Source: Staphylococcus lloydii (GTDB lineage Bacteria > Bacillota > Bacilli > Staphylococcales > Staphylococcaceae). Taken from it: a stretch of 64,000 bases of DNA. Position numbers and translations under genes: made by a program. Below the pieces are notes generated by a model. The model searched no databases and was not told the DNA's origin. It saw only the letters and a program-made list of their open reading frames with translations. Positions 31,262-39,911 of the stretch are shown piece after piece (within the stretch, counting starts at the first letter, position 1; the number at the start of each line of letters is the position of its first letter). Location of the stretch: assembly GCF_015775975.1 (NCBI RefSeq), contig NZ_CP064056.1, positions 992,001 to 1,056,000 of the forward strand. The letters run 5' to 3'.

Positions 31262-31290
31262 AAAGCCTCTTTATAGAGGCTTTTTTTGTT
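31262..31290 (+). terminator. Second terminator, bidirectional
   Basis: AAAAGCCTCT-TTAT-AGAGGCTTTTTTT. It backs up the rRNA-tRNA terminator and ends the convergent TSUP gene. Confidence 0.88.
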
Positions 31291-31303
31291 ATTAATTATT
31301 TCA

Positions 31304-32185
31304 TTAATTCGTTGTTGATACTTTTGTTTTATTTCTTAAGGCTGTAGTTAATACTAATGCTAGCCAAGTGAGTACGACGATAATTTTTACTGTGATTATT
31401 GCGCTTACATTAGTTGTAACTATAGATGTTAAAGAGCTGACATTTGTATACACAATCAATCCTCCAACACCTATAGCAAGTATATTTATCGGTAATGATT
31501 TTACTAACCATGCTGATATTGGTGCTGCTATGACACCACCGATTCCTAAAACTAGAACTAAGATCCAGTTTATTGAAGCCCAGTTTAAGAATATTAAAAA
31601 ACTAAGTGAAGAAGATATTGTGACGAAAAATTCACTTGCCGATACTGTGCCGATTACATAACGAGGTTCTATTTTCTTACTTGAAAGTAACAATGGGGTG
31701 TTAACAGGTCCCCAGCCACCGCCACCTATAGAATCTAAAAAGCCTGCAATTGCAGCTTGAGGTAATAACACAAAATTGGATACTTTTTTGAAACCAGCAT
31801 TATTATTTATTTTTTTATCACTTTTGAATAGAAATTGGTAAATAATATAAATTCCTAATAGTAGTAGGAAGATTGATATTATTGGTTTCATATAGTCTCC
31901 ATTAACATTACTTAAAAACATTGCGCCTACAAATGCAGCAATTGAACCAGGTATTGCAAGTTTTAATACTGATGGTTTATGTACATTATTGAATTTCAAA
32001 TGTGATGTGCCAGCTGCAGCCGTCGTTAGTATTTCTGAAAAATGTACTGTTGCCGAGGCTATAGCAGGGGTAATGCCAAATGTTAATAAAATAGATGATG
32101 CAGATGCACCATATCCCATACCTAATGATCCGTCTACTAATTCAGCAAGAAAACCAGCCAAAGCGAATATAATAATTTTTTGCAT
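31304..32185 (-). CDS. TSUP family (TauE/SafE) anion transporter
   Basis: Membrane protein of 293 residues with about eight hydrophobic segments, of the TSUP/TauE/SafE family. Members move sulfite, sulfonates, thiosulfate or related organic anions. The family repeat is seen twice: near the start (FLAELVDGSLGMGYG) and in the middle (AGFLDSIGGGGWGPVNTPLL). AAGGAGTG precedes the ATG. It is divergent from the flavin monooxygenase gene and could belong to the same pathway as importer or exporter. The substrate is unknown. Confidence 0.85.
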   Translation of the reverse strand: MQKIIIFALAGFLAELVDGSLGMGYGASASSILLTFGITPAIASATVHFSEILTTAAAGTSHLKFNNVHKPSVLKLAIPGSIAAFVGAMFLSNVNGDYMKPIISIFLLLLGIYIIYQFLFKSDKKINNNAGFKKVSNFVLLPQAAIAGFLDSIGGGGWGPVNTPLLLSSKKIEPRYVIGTVSASEFFVTISSSLSFLIFLNWASINWILVLVLGIGGVIAAPISAWLVKSLPINILAIGVGGLIVYTNVSSLTSIVTTNVSAIITVKIIVVLTWLALVLTTALRNKTKVSTTN

Positions 32186-32597
32186 TAAAACACTCCTTCA
32201 ATCGTTTTTAAATATTCTTATCAGAATACTAGGGATTAAGTCTAAAAAATTTGAACACAACTTTATTATTAGTTGAGTTCTGATCTCTTTTAAAATATAT
32301 ATTAGAATTTTCTGAATTTATATTAAAACATATTACATTTATAAATCCAGCATGTCAATACATGATTTTAGTTACAATTTTAATAGTTTAGCAATAACTT
32401 TCTCTTAATTAGTCAAAAGACAGAAATAAGTATGAATTTAAATATAGTATTAAAGGTAGCCATTTTTGCTGTCTTTTTTATTATTTTAACAAGAATTTTT
32501 ACTTCCTCTTAAATAATAAATTGACTGATTGCTCAGAAAATGGTAACTTAAAGTTTATTAAATAACTCGGAATAGTAAGGTTTTAGGGGGAATAGTG
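32186..32597. other. Divergent control region between the TSUP and monooxygenase genes
   Basis: About 410 bases, very AT-rich, no gene seen. A weak promoter-like TTGACT (32521) with TAACTT 17 bases on points to the monooxygenase. Related strings sit near both genes (ATACTAGGGATTAAG near 32226 and AACTCGGAATAGTA near 32563) and resemble part of a CymR-type sulfur operator, but the match is loose. No SAM riboswitch or T-box pattern was recognised. Confidence 0.35.
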
Positions 32598-33893
32598 TTG
32601 AAAAGAATGAAATTAGGCTTTTTTATGGCTGGTTATGGGCATCATGTTGCTAGTTGGAGACACCCAGACGTAGCAAAAAAAGGGACGATGGACATCAATA
32701 GTATTATAGAAAATGTAAAAACTGCAGAACGTGCTCATTTTGATTTTGTATTTATTTCAGATGCATTGTTTGTTGATAAAAAGACACACCCTGATTTAAT
32801 GACTAGATTTGAACCTATTAATCTAATGTCAGTCATTTCTAGAGAAACGAAAGATATTGGGCTAATAGTTACAGCTTCTACTACATATTCACAACCATTT
32901 TTACTTGCACGTGATTTCGCAACCTTAGATCATATAAGTAATGGTAGAGCAGGTTGGAATATTGTCACATCTGGTGTGAATGATACGGCTCAAAACTTTA
33001 ATGGCGCGCAAAATATGGAGCATGATTTACGTTATGACCAAGCTGCTGAATTTGTCGATGTCACACATAAACTATGGCATTCTTGGGATAATGTAACTTT
33101 TAATAGGAATCAACAAAAAGGTGAGTTTATAAGTGAGGAAGAACCAGAAGCGATTAATCATAAAGGAGACTTCTTTCAAGTTAAAGGCCCACTAAATGTG
33201 GAACGTTCTCCTCAAGGTCATCCGCTTATGATACAAGCAGGTTCTTCGAAAAAGGGCGTAGCATTTGCTTCAAAAGTAGCTGAAGTTATTTTCACTGCAC
33301 AAACGGATATAGATGCAGCAACTAAATTTGCTGATGATGTCAAAGAGAAGGTACATCAAGAAAGAGGTAAAGAACAAGAAGTTGTAATTATGCCTGGTAT
33401 TTTTCCAGTGATAGGAGATACAGACGAAGAAGCTAAAGCGAATTACGAAGAGTTGCAAGCATTAATATTACCAGAAATTGGCTTAGAATTATTATCTTCA
33501 TATTTAGGTGATATTGATTTAAGTGGCTATGATTTAAATACACCTTTTGAACAAATCAACTTAGACTCTGGTAATGGTATTCAAAGTCGTATAGAAATCA
33601 TTCAAGAACATGCACGAAAACATAATTTGACATTAGATGATGTTATGAAATCTGTTGCTGGAGCTAGAGGCCATCATATAATAGTAGGGACACCAGAAAA
33701 AATAGCAGATAATATGGAAGAGTGGTTTACGAAAGGTGCAGCAGATGGTTTTAATATCATGCCGCCATTGATACCTACTCAGTTTGATTTATTTGTGGAA
33801 AAAGTAGTTCCTATTTTACAAGAAAGAGGCTTAGTACAAAAATCTTATAATGCAGGAACATTACGAGAAAAATTTGGGCTAGAAATTAAATAA
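32598..33893 (+). CDS. FMN-dependent monooxygenase, NtaA/SnaA/DszA family
   Basis: Flavin-dependent oxygenase of the bacterial luciferase-like superfamily, 431 residues. Its N-terminus MAGYGHHVASWRHPDV is typical of the NtaA/SnaA/SoxA branch, which cleaves C-N or C-S bonds with reduced FMN (nitrilotriacetate, sulfones, N-acetyl-S-succinylcysteine and others). Further family parts are TVIDHISNGRAGWNIVTS-like ATLDHISNGRAGWNIV and HPLMIQAGSSKKGVAFAS. I prefer the TTG at 32598, seven bases after AGGGGG; GTG at 32595 and ATG at 32607 are alternatives. No flavin reductase gene lies beside it. Confidence 0.85.
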   Translation: MKRMKLGFFMAGYGHHVASWRHPDVAKKGTMDINSIIENVKTAERAHFDFVFISDALFVDKKTHPDLMTRFEPINLMSVISRETKDIGLIVTASTTYSQPFLLARDFATLDHISNGRAGWNIVTSGVNDTAQNFNGAQNMEHDLRYDQAAEFVDVTHKLWHSWDNVTFNRNQQKGEFISEEEPEAINHKGDFFQVKGPLNVERSPQGHPLMIQAGSSKKGVAFASKVAEVIFTAQTDIDAATKFADDVKEKVHQERGKEQEVVIMPGIFPVIGDTDEEAKANYEELQALILPEIGLELLSSYLGDIDLSGYDLNTPFEQINLDSGNGIQSRIEIIQEHARKHNLTLDDVMKSVAGARGHHIIVGTPEKIADNMEEWFTKGAADGFNIMPPLIPTQFDLFVEKVVPILQERGLVQKSYNAGTLREKFGLEIK

Positions 33894-33917
33894 GACGTTA
33901 TTAAAAATAAAATATAG

Positions 33918-33957
33918 AGAACTGGTGCCTTAACTTTTAGAAAACTGGTTCTTTTTA
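33918..33957 (+). terminator. Terminator after the monooxygenase gene
   Basis: Nine-base stem AGAACTGGT / ACTGGTTCT using two G-T pairs, followed by a short T-run. Confidence 0.6.
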
Positions 33958-34096
33958 AACTACCAATAATTATAGTAAAATTCAGACAATTATTAATATG
34001 TTAATTAAAGAAAAACTTTAATTACTAAATTAATTGTAAGTATTTGTTTGAATTAGTTATTGGTAGTTTTATTTTTAAACAAAGGGGAGAAATAAC

Positions 34097-34894
34097 ATGA
34101 AAATAACGTTAGCACAAATGCAGCCTGACGTTGGGGGTTTAACTACTAACGCTAATAATATTTGTAACTTATTAGCCGAGGAAAGTAGGCACCACAGTGA
34201 ACTTGTCTTATTTCCAGAATTATCATTATCTGGATATGTGACGAATCATCAAACTCTTGAAAAGACAGCGATTAACGCTGATGATGATTTAATTATAGAA
34301 ATCATTCAGGCTTGTAATAAAAATAATATTGATGCAGTTATCTCGTTTCCTGAACGAGTTGAACAGTATTTTTATATTACGTCGTTATACATAGACTACA
34401 ATGGTGAAGTTTTAGCTAAGTATCGTAAAACACATCTATTTGCTGATGAACAAAAATTATTTACTAAAGGTGAAGATTATCCAGTTTTTAATACTCAATT
34501 TGGTAAATTAGGTATGATGATTTGTTATGATTTAGAATTTCCAGAAGTTGCTCGATTATTAAAACTTCAAGGGGCGGAAATGATTTTAATTTCTACAGCA
34601 AACATGCAACCATATGAACATCATCAAGATGTGTATTTAATGAGTAGAGCGCTAGAAAATGAATTGCCAGTAGCAATTGCGAATCAAGTAGGAATTAATG
34701 AGCCACATCACTTTTTTGGTCACAGTGCTGTAGTCGATCATAATGGTGAATTTTTACTGAAACTTGATAGTGTTGCCCAATCACAACAAGTTAATGTCAA
34801 TTTAAATATTGAAAGAGATGCTGATTTAGATTACGTAAATAATTTACATGCTAGTATTTATCAAAAACTCTCTTCGGCAAAGGAGAGCGTGTAA
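34097..34894 (+). CDS. Carbon-nitrogen hydrolase (nitrilase superfamily)
   Basis: Cytosolic amidase-type enzyme of 265 residues. The Glu-Lys-Cys triad is in place: Glu41 in LFPELSLSGY, Lys111 in YRKTHLF and Cys143 in MMICYDLEFPEV. Members hydrolyse amides, carbamoyl groups or omega-amides; the substrate cannot be told. GGGGAG lies upstream of the ATG. The stop is followed by the permease start one base later, so the enzyme and transporter are translationally close and probably act on the same compound. Confidence 0.88.
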   Translation: MKITLAQMQPDVGGLTTNANNICNLLAEESRHHSELVLFPELSLSGYVTNHQTLEKTAINADDDLIIEIIQACNKNNIDAVISFPERVEQYFYITSLYIDYNGEVLAKYRKTHLFADEQKLFTKGEDYPVFNTQFGKLGMMICYDLEFPEVARLLKLQGAEMILISTANMQPYEHHQDVYLMSRALENELPVAIANQVGINEPHHFFGHSAVVDHNGEFLLKLDSVAQSQQVNVNLNIERDADLDYVNNLHASIYQKLSSAKESV

Positions 34895-34895
34895 T

Positions 34896-36221
34896 ATGGA
34901 ACAAGGTAAATTACAACAGTCTTTATCACTCTATCAAGTTATTATGTTTGGTCTAGCGTATATGGCGCCTATGATTGTATTCGGTACATACGGGACTTTA
35001 TTTGAAACGACAAATGGCTTTGTACCATATGCATACTTATTTGCAACAATCGCCATGTTATTTACAGCATATAGTTATGGTCAGATGGCAAAAGCTTTTC
35101 CTTCAGCTGGATCGGCATATACATTTGTTTCAAAAAGTATGAATCGTTCTTTAGGATTTATGATTGGGTGGACCATTTTACTGGATTATTTATTTTTACC
35201 ACTCGTTATTTGGTTAATTGGTGCTGAGTATTTAAGCACTGCATTTCCAATTGTGCCTAACTGGTGTTGGATAGTCATATTTATCATTGTTACTACATTA
35301 ATAAATATTATTGGTATAAATACCACGACAACGATGAACTTACTTATCATGGTATTTCAAATATTAGTAATCGTTATTTTTATAATCTTATGTGTTTGGA
35401 GTGTATTACATGGTATGGGTGAAGGTCATTTAGTTAGTAAAAATGTCTTCGTATTACCACAAAGTAATATCACACCTGTTTTAGCCGGGGCGTCCATTGC
35501 ATGTTATTCATTCTTAGGTTTTGATGCGGTAACGACTTTAGCAGAAGAAACAAAAAATCCTGAGAAAACAATTCCAAAAGCAATAATGTTAATAACATTA
35601 ATCGGTGGATTTTTATTTATAGCAGTGGCTTATGTACTGTCAATTACGATACCTAATTTCGATGCCATTGAAAATACAGATTCAGCTGCATTTGAAATCG
35701 CTAAAATAGTCGGTGGTAATTTCTTATCTGCATTATTCCTAAGCGGCTTAATACTAGCTCAATTTGCTTCTGGTCTATCTGCGCAAACAAGTGGTGCGAG
35801 GTTATTGTATGCAATGGGAAGAGATGGTGTATTAAATAAGAAAATATTCGGTTTTGTCGGTAAAAGAAGCCAAACACCATTATTTAACTTAATGTTTATC
35901 GGTGTAGTTGGACTTGTTGGTATTTTAATGAGTATTAGTACATCCACTTCGTTTATTAACTTTGGGGCATTTATCTCATTTACGTTCGTTAACTTAGCAG
36001 TTATCATTCACTATTTTGTCAGACAACGACAACGTAGCGGCGTAAAATTAATTCCATACTTAATCGTTCCAGTCATTGGTGTTATTTTAGACATTAGTCT
36101 ATTCGTAAGTCTAGATAAACATGCGCTTATACTAGGTTCGATATGGACTTGTGTAGGTTTTGTTTATTTACTATGTATTACAAAATGCTTCTCAAAAGCA
36201 CCACCAAGCTTATCATTCTAA
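34896..36221 (+). CDS. APC family amino acid permease
   Basis: Membrane transporter of 441 residues with about 12 hydrophobic segments, from the amino acid-polyamine-organocation superfamily. Signature parts are LSLYQVIMFGLAYMAPM in helix 1, SAGSAYTFVSKSM and CYSFLGFDAVTTLAEET. The ATG at 34896 is eight bases behind AAGGAGAG, which lies in the end of the hydrolase gene; a longer frame start at 34848 would overlap that gene and is unlikely. It probably imports the substrate of the neighbouring hydrolase and monooxygenase. Confidence 0.9.
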   Translation: MEQGKLQQSLSLYQVIMFGLAYMAPMIVFGTYGTLFETTNGFVPYAYLFATIAMLFTAYSYGQMAKAFPSAGSAYTFVSKSMNRSLGFMIGWTILLDYLFLPLVIWLIGAEYLSTAFPIVPNWCWIVIFIIVTTLINIIGINTTTTMNLLIMVFQILVIVIFIILCVWSVLHGMGEGHLVSKNVFVLPQSNITPVLAGASIACYSFLGFDAVTTLAEETKNPEKTIPKAIMLITLIGGFLFIAVAYVLSITIPNFDAIENTDSAAFEIAKIVGGNFLSALFLSGLILAQFASGLSAQTSGARLLYAMGRDGVLNKKIFGFVGKRSQTPLFNLMFIGVVGLVGILMSISTSTSFINFGAFISFTFVNLAVIIHYFVRQRQRSGVKLIPYLIVPVIGVILDISLFVSLDKHALILGSIWTCVGFVYLLCITKCFSKAPPSLSF

Positions 36222-36226
36222 TATAT

Positions 36227-36266
36227 AAAAGCTCAAAACATCTTTTGATGGTTTTGAGCTTTTTTG
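36227..36266 (+). terminator. Terminator after the permease gene
   Basis: Stem AAAGCTCAAAAC / GTTTTGAGCTTT followed by T-run. Confidence 0.92.
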
Positions 36267-36364
36267 TCTTTCGATATTCTGAAATTCTTTATTAATTCAA
36301 TATTGTAGTTTGATAAGTTATATAATATTATTAGTTTTAAGATACATAAAGAGGAGATAGTCTT

Positions 36365-37423
36365 ATGAGTAAAACAAAAGTTGCCCCACAGCAATTTTTT
36401 ATGAATATTTTAAATGCAGTAGGTGCTGGCGTTGTTATAGCATTACTTCCAAATGCCTTATTGGGTGAACTATTAAAATTTTTCAAAGAAGGCAATGATT
36501 TATTACAAACTACATATGAAATTGTCGTAGTAATACAATCGTTCATGGCATTCATCATTGGTGTTTTAACTGCCCATCAATTTAAATTTAGTGGCGCTGG
36601 TGCTACGATGGTTGGTGTTTCTGCAATGATTGGTAGTGGCGCGATAAAATTATCAGGAAATGGCGTCACATTAAATGGTATTGGCGATATTATCAATATC
36701 ATTATTGTCGTTATGATAGCGAGCTTTTTATTTTTAATTTTACAAAATAAATTAGGTTCATTGGAAATGATAATTTTACCAGTATTAATTCCTGTAGTTA
36801 GTGGCATTATAGGCTTATACACATTACCATATGTGTCTAAAGTCACTAAAGGGATAGGACATATCATTAATTCATTTACAGAATTCAACCCAATGTTAAT
36901 GTCAGTGCTCATATGTGTGGCATATGCATTATTAATGGTGACGCCAATTTCATTAGTAGCTATCGCAACTGCAATTGGTTTAAGTGGATTAGGCAGTGGT
37001 GCTGCTAATATGGGTATCGTTGCGTCTTGTGTAACTTTTTTATTTGGTTCAATAAGAGTCAATTCTGCAGGTGTGAATTTAGTATTAATTATTGGTGCTG
37101 CTAAAATGATGATACCAGTATATTTAAAAAATCTTATTATAGCAGTACCTTTAGCAATTAATGGTATTATATGTGGATTAGTCGCATATTTTATAAATAT
37201 ACAAGGAACACCGATGTCAGCTGGGTTTGGTTATACAGGTCTAGTAGGACCTATCAATGCTTTCAACAGAATGTCTGGTGATCCTACTACGAACATTATA
37301 CTGCTCGTTTTTGGTTACTTTATTATTCCATTTGTTGCAGGTTTCTTTGTACATGAATTATGCAAAAAATTTATAAACCGTTATAGTGATGAACTATATA
37401 AATTTGAAATACCAGAACAATAA
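36365..37423 (+). CDS. PfoR-like EIIC-type membrane protein (PTS_EIIC_2)
   Basis: Membrane protein of 352 residues with about nine or ten hydrophobic, glycine-rich segments, resembling the PTS_EIIC_2 family that includes Clostridium PfoR. It looks like a phosphotransferase-system permease domain, but no EIIA or EIIB domain is fused to it or encoded beside it, so a normal PTS transport reaction is doubtful. Typical parts are FKFSGAGATMVGVSAMIGSG and SAGFGYTGLVGPINAFNRM. GAGGAGA is upstream of the ATG. It stands alone between terminators. Confidence 0.8.
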   Translation: MSKTKVAPQQFFMNILNAVGAGVVIALLPNALLGELLKFFKEGNDLLQTTYEIVVVIQSFMAFIIGVLTAHQFKFSGAGATMVGVSAMIGSGAIKLSGNGVTLNGIGDIINIIIVVMIASFLFLILQNKLGSLEMIILPVLIPVVSGIIGLYTLPYVSKVTKGIGHIINSFTEFNPMLMSVLICVAYALLMVTPISLVAIATAIGLSGLGSGAANMGIVASCVTFLFGSIRVNSAGVNLVLIIGAAKMMIPVYLKNLIIAVPLAINGIICGLVAYFINIQGTPMSAGFGYTGLVGPINAFNRMSGDPTTNIILLVFGYFIIPFVAGFFVHELCKKFINRYSDELYKFEIPEQ

Positions 37424-37428
37424 TATTA

Positions 37429-37477
37429 AAACTAGGAAGGTTATAGCTTCAAGGCATAAACTTTCCTAGTTTTTTTA
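37429..37477 (+). terminator. Terminator after the PfoR-like gene
   Basis: Stem AAACTAGGAAGG / CTTTCCTAGTTT with a 20-base loop and a long T-run. Confidence 0.85.
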
Positions 37478-37519
37478 TATATTTATTATGATTTCTTTTA
37501 AAAGTTACGTCAAATCATA

Positions 37520-37548
37520 TTGCATATACTTACGTAATTATGTATAAT
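37520..37548 (+). promoter_or_regulatory. Promoter of the glutamine transporter genes
   Basis: TTGCAT, 17-base spacer, TATAAT, 32 bases before the start codon. Confidence 0.75.
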
Positions 37549-37579
37549 AATAAAATAATTGAGAAAGGGGTCATGGTTT

Positions 37580-39043
37580 ATGAAAGTATTTGGGAAAATT
37601 TTGTTGGCAACTATTATTATTTTAAGTTCAATTAGCCTTTATATTAAGCCAACAACACATGCTGCTGAAGATAAACAGTGGGAAAAAATTAAAAAAAGAG
37701 GCGAATTAAGAGTAGGTTTATCTGCAGACTATGCACCCTATGAATTTGAACATAATGTTAATGGCAAGACGAAATACGCAGGCATTGACATTCAATTAGC
37801 TAAAAAAATAGCTAAAGACAATAATTTGAAGTTGAAAATTGTTAATATGCAATTTGATAGTTTATTGGGAGCTATAAAAACTGGAAAGATTGATTTAATT
37901 ATATCTGGTATGACCCCGACTCCTGAACGTGAAAAGGAAGTTGACTTTTCGAATCCATATATGACAGTGACACAAAAAATGATTATAAAAAATGCCAATA
38001 AAGATAAGTTAAAAACTTTAGATGACTTTACCAATAAAAGAATAGGTGTACAAAAACAAACACAACAAGAAACGATTGCTAATGAAGAAATAAAAAATGC
38101 ACAAGTACAATCTTTAACGAGAGTTCCTGAAGTCATCATGTCATTAAAAAGTGGTAAAGTTGACGGCATGGTTATCGAAGGTCCAGTTGCTGAAGCATAT
38201 TTAAAACAAAATCCGGATTTAAAATTTGCGAATGGAGTTAAGTTTAAAGAGGGTGAAAAACAAACTGCTATTGCACTACCAAAACATTCACCAATCTTAA
38301 TGAAACAATTAAACACGACGATTAAAGAAGTAAAAGATAAAAATCTGATTGATAAATATAAAGATAAAGCAGCTGAAGCTATGAAAAAAGATGACGGAAA
38401 CTTCTTTACTAAATATGGTAGCTTCTTCTTGAAAGGTATAGGAAATACAATTCTTGTATCTATTGTTGGCGTAGTGTTGGGTGCTTTATTTGGAGCAATT
38501 ATTGCATTGTTTAAATTAAGTAAATTTAAACCACTAAGATGGTTAGCTTCTGCATATATAGAATTTTTAAGAGGAACACCATTACTGGTACAAGTATTTT
38601 TAGTTTATTTTGGATCTACAGCAGTTTTAGGTCTTGATATTTCAGCGTTGATTTGCGGTATGATTGCACTCGTAATTAATTGTTCAGCTTACATAGCAGA
38701 AATTATTAGAGCTGGAATTAACGCTGTTGATAAAGGTCAAATGGAAGCGGCGCGTAGTTTAGGATTATCTTATGGTCAAACGATGAAAACGGTCATTTTA
38801 CCGCAGGCAATTAAAAATATATTACCAGCACTAGGTAATGAGTTTGTAACGGTAATCAAAGAATCTTCCATAATTTCAGTTATTGGCGTAAGTGAAATTA
38901 TGTTTAATGCACAAGTAGTTCAAGGTGCATCATTTGATCCATTCACACCATTATTAGTTGCAGCAATTTTATACTTTGTACTTACATTCACGTTATCTCG
39001 TGTCATGTATTTCTTCGAAGGGAGATTAAAAGTCAGTGATTGA
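37580..39043 (+). CDS. glnP: Amino acid ABC transporter, fused binding protein and permease (GlnPH type)
   Basis: Protein of 487 residues joining two parts. After a signal peptide (about 1-27, [15 protein letters not shown]) comes a periplasmic-type solute-binding domain (about 30-265; [36 protein letters not shown] [15 protein letters not shown]). A permease domain with about five helices (285-480) has the EAA motif [20 protein letters not shown]. Such fusions import glutamine or other polar amino acids. The ATG at 37580 follows AAAGGGG by nine bases; a TTG at 37559 lies before that site. Its end overlaps the ATPase gene by eight bases. Confidence 0.92.
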   Translation: MKVFGKILLATIIILSSISLYIKPTTHAAEDKQWEKIKKRGELRVGLSADYAPYEFEHNVNGKTKYAGIDIQLAKKIAKDNNLKLKIVNMQFDSLLGAIKTGKIDLIISGMTPTPEREKEVDFSNPYMTVTQKMIIKNANKDKLKTLDDFTNKRIGVQKQTQQETIANEEIKNAQVQSLTRVPEVIMSLKSGKVDGMVIEGPVAEAYLKQNPDLKFANGVKFKEGEKQTAIALPKHSPILMKQLNTTIKEVKDKNLIDKYKDKAAEAMKKDDGNFFTKYGSFFLKGIGNTILVSIVGVVLGALFGAIIALFKLSKFKPLRWLASAYIEFLRGTPLLVQVFLVYFGSTAVLGLDISALICGMIALVINCSAYIAEIIRAGINAVDKGQMEAARSLGLSYGQTMKTVILPQAIKNILPALGNEFVTVIKESSIISVIGVSEIMFNAQVVQGASFDPFTPLLVAAILYFVLTFTLSRVMYFFEGRLKVSD

Positions 39044-39758
39044 TATTAAAAATTTAACTAAAAACTTTGGTCAAAACGAAGTGTTAAAAGGAATAGACTT
39101 AATAGTAGAACGTGGTGAAGTAGTAGCAATTATTGGACCTTCAGGAAGTGGTAAAAGTACTTTATTAAGATGTATGAATTTATTAGAAACTCCGACTAGT
39201 GGAGACGTAATCTTTGAAGGCAATAACCTAATGGATAAAAATACTCAACTTGAACAATTGCGTCAACAAATGGGTATGGTATTCCAAAACTTTAATCTTT
39301 TTCCACATAAAAAAGTTATCGATAATGTATTATTAGCACCAACATTATTAAAAAAAGGTAATGCCAATGATTTACGTAACGAAGGCTTGAAACTATTGGA
39401 AAAAGTAGGATTAGGTGATAAGGCCGATGCATATCCTGCTCAATTGTCTGGTGGTCAAAAACAAAGGGTAGCTATTGCGCGTGCCTTAGCTATGAATCCC
39501 AAAGTATTGTTATTTGATGAACCTACATCAGCTTTAGACCCAGAAGTTGTGGGAGATGTTTTAGCGGTAATGAAGGATTTAGCTAAAGAGGGCATGACTA
39601 TGGTCGTCGTTACACATGAGATGTCATTTGCTAGAGACGTAAGTGACAAAGTTGTCTTTATGGCAGATGGCGTAGTTGTTGAATCAGGTACACCAACTGA
39701 AGTATTCGACAACAGAACACATGAAAGAACTAAGTCATTCTTAGCTAGAGTATTATAG
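39036..39758 (+). CDS. glnQ: Amino acid ABC transporter ATP-binding protein (GlnQ type)
   Basis: ATPase subunit of 240 residues driving the GlnPH-type importer encoded just upstream. All motifs are intact: Walker [11 protein letters not shown]-loop [13 protein letters not shown], signature LSGGQKQR, Walker [15 protein letters not shown] and H-loop [12 protein letters not shown]. The start is a GTG overlapping the permease end by eight bases, with GAAGGGAG somewhat far upstream (about 13 bases). Glutamine is the likely substrate by similarity; other polar amino acids are possible. Confidence 0.93.
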   Translation: MIDIKNLTKNFGQNEVLKGIDLIVERGEVVAIIGPSGSGKSTLLRCMNLLETPTSGDVIFEGNNLMDKNTQLEQLRQQMGMVFQNFNLFPHKKVIDNVLLAPTLLKKGNANDLRNEGLKLLEKVGLGDKADAYPAQLSGGQKQRVAIARALAMNPKVLLFDEPTSALDPEVVGDVLAVMKDLAKEGMTMVVVTHEMSFARDVSDKVVFMADGVVVESGTPTEVFDNRTHERTKSFLARVL

Positions 39759-39770
39759 ACAAGTTCAAGT

Positions 39771-39824
39771 AAGGCAGTAATATCTTGTTATATTAATTAT
39801 AAGATATTGCTGTCTTGTTTTTTT
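39771..39824 (+). terminator. Terminator after glnQ
   Basis: 16-base near-perfect stem AAGGCAGTAATATCTT / AAGATATTGCTGTCTT followed by T-run. Confidence 0.88.
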
Positions 39825-39911
39825 ATGCTTTTGTAATGATATTCAATGATTCTATATATATTTGCGATGTGTTACACTATTATATGTATGTTTTTTATAT
39901 GGAGTGAGTGA

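Noticed and set aside
32186..32597. SAM riboswitch or T-box leader before the monooxygenase gene
   Set aside because: No conserved core sequence or terminator/antiterminator pair was found.
36577..37062. 161-codon frame antisense to the PfoR-like gene
   Set aside because: Shadow of a strongly conserved membrane protein frame; Ile/Pro/Asn-rich, no ribosome site.
31111..37423. Possible genomic island inserted at tRNA-Leu(CAA)
   Set aside because: No integrase, no direct repeat of the tRNA 3' end noticed, and base composition is like the neighbours; position next to tRNAs alone is not enough.
37792..38316. 174-codon frame antisense to glnPH
   Set aside because: Antisense shadow without ribosome site; the plus-strand frame has clear domain motifs.
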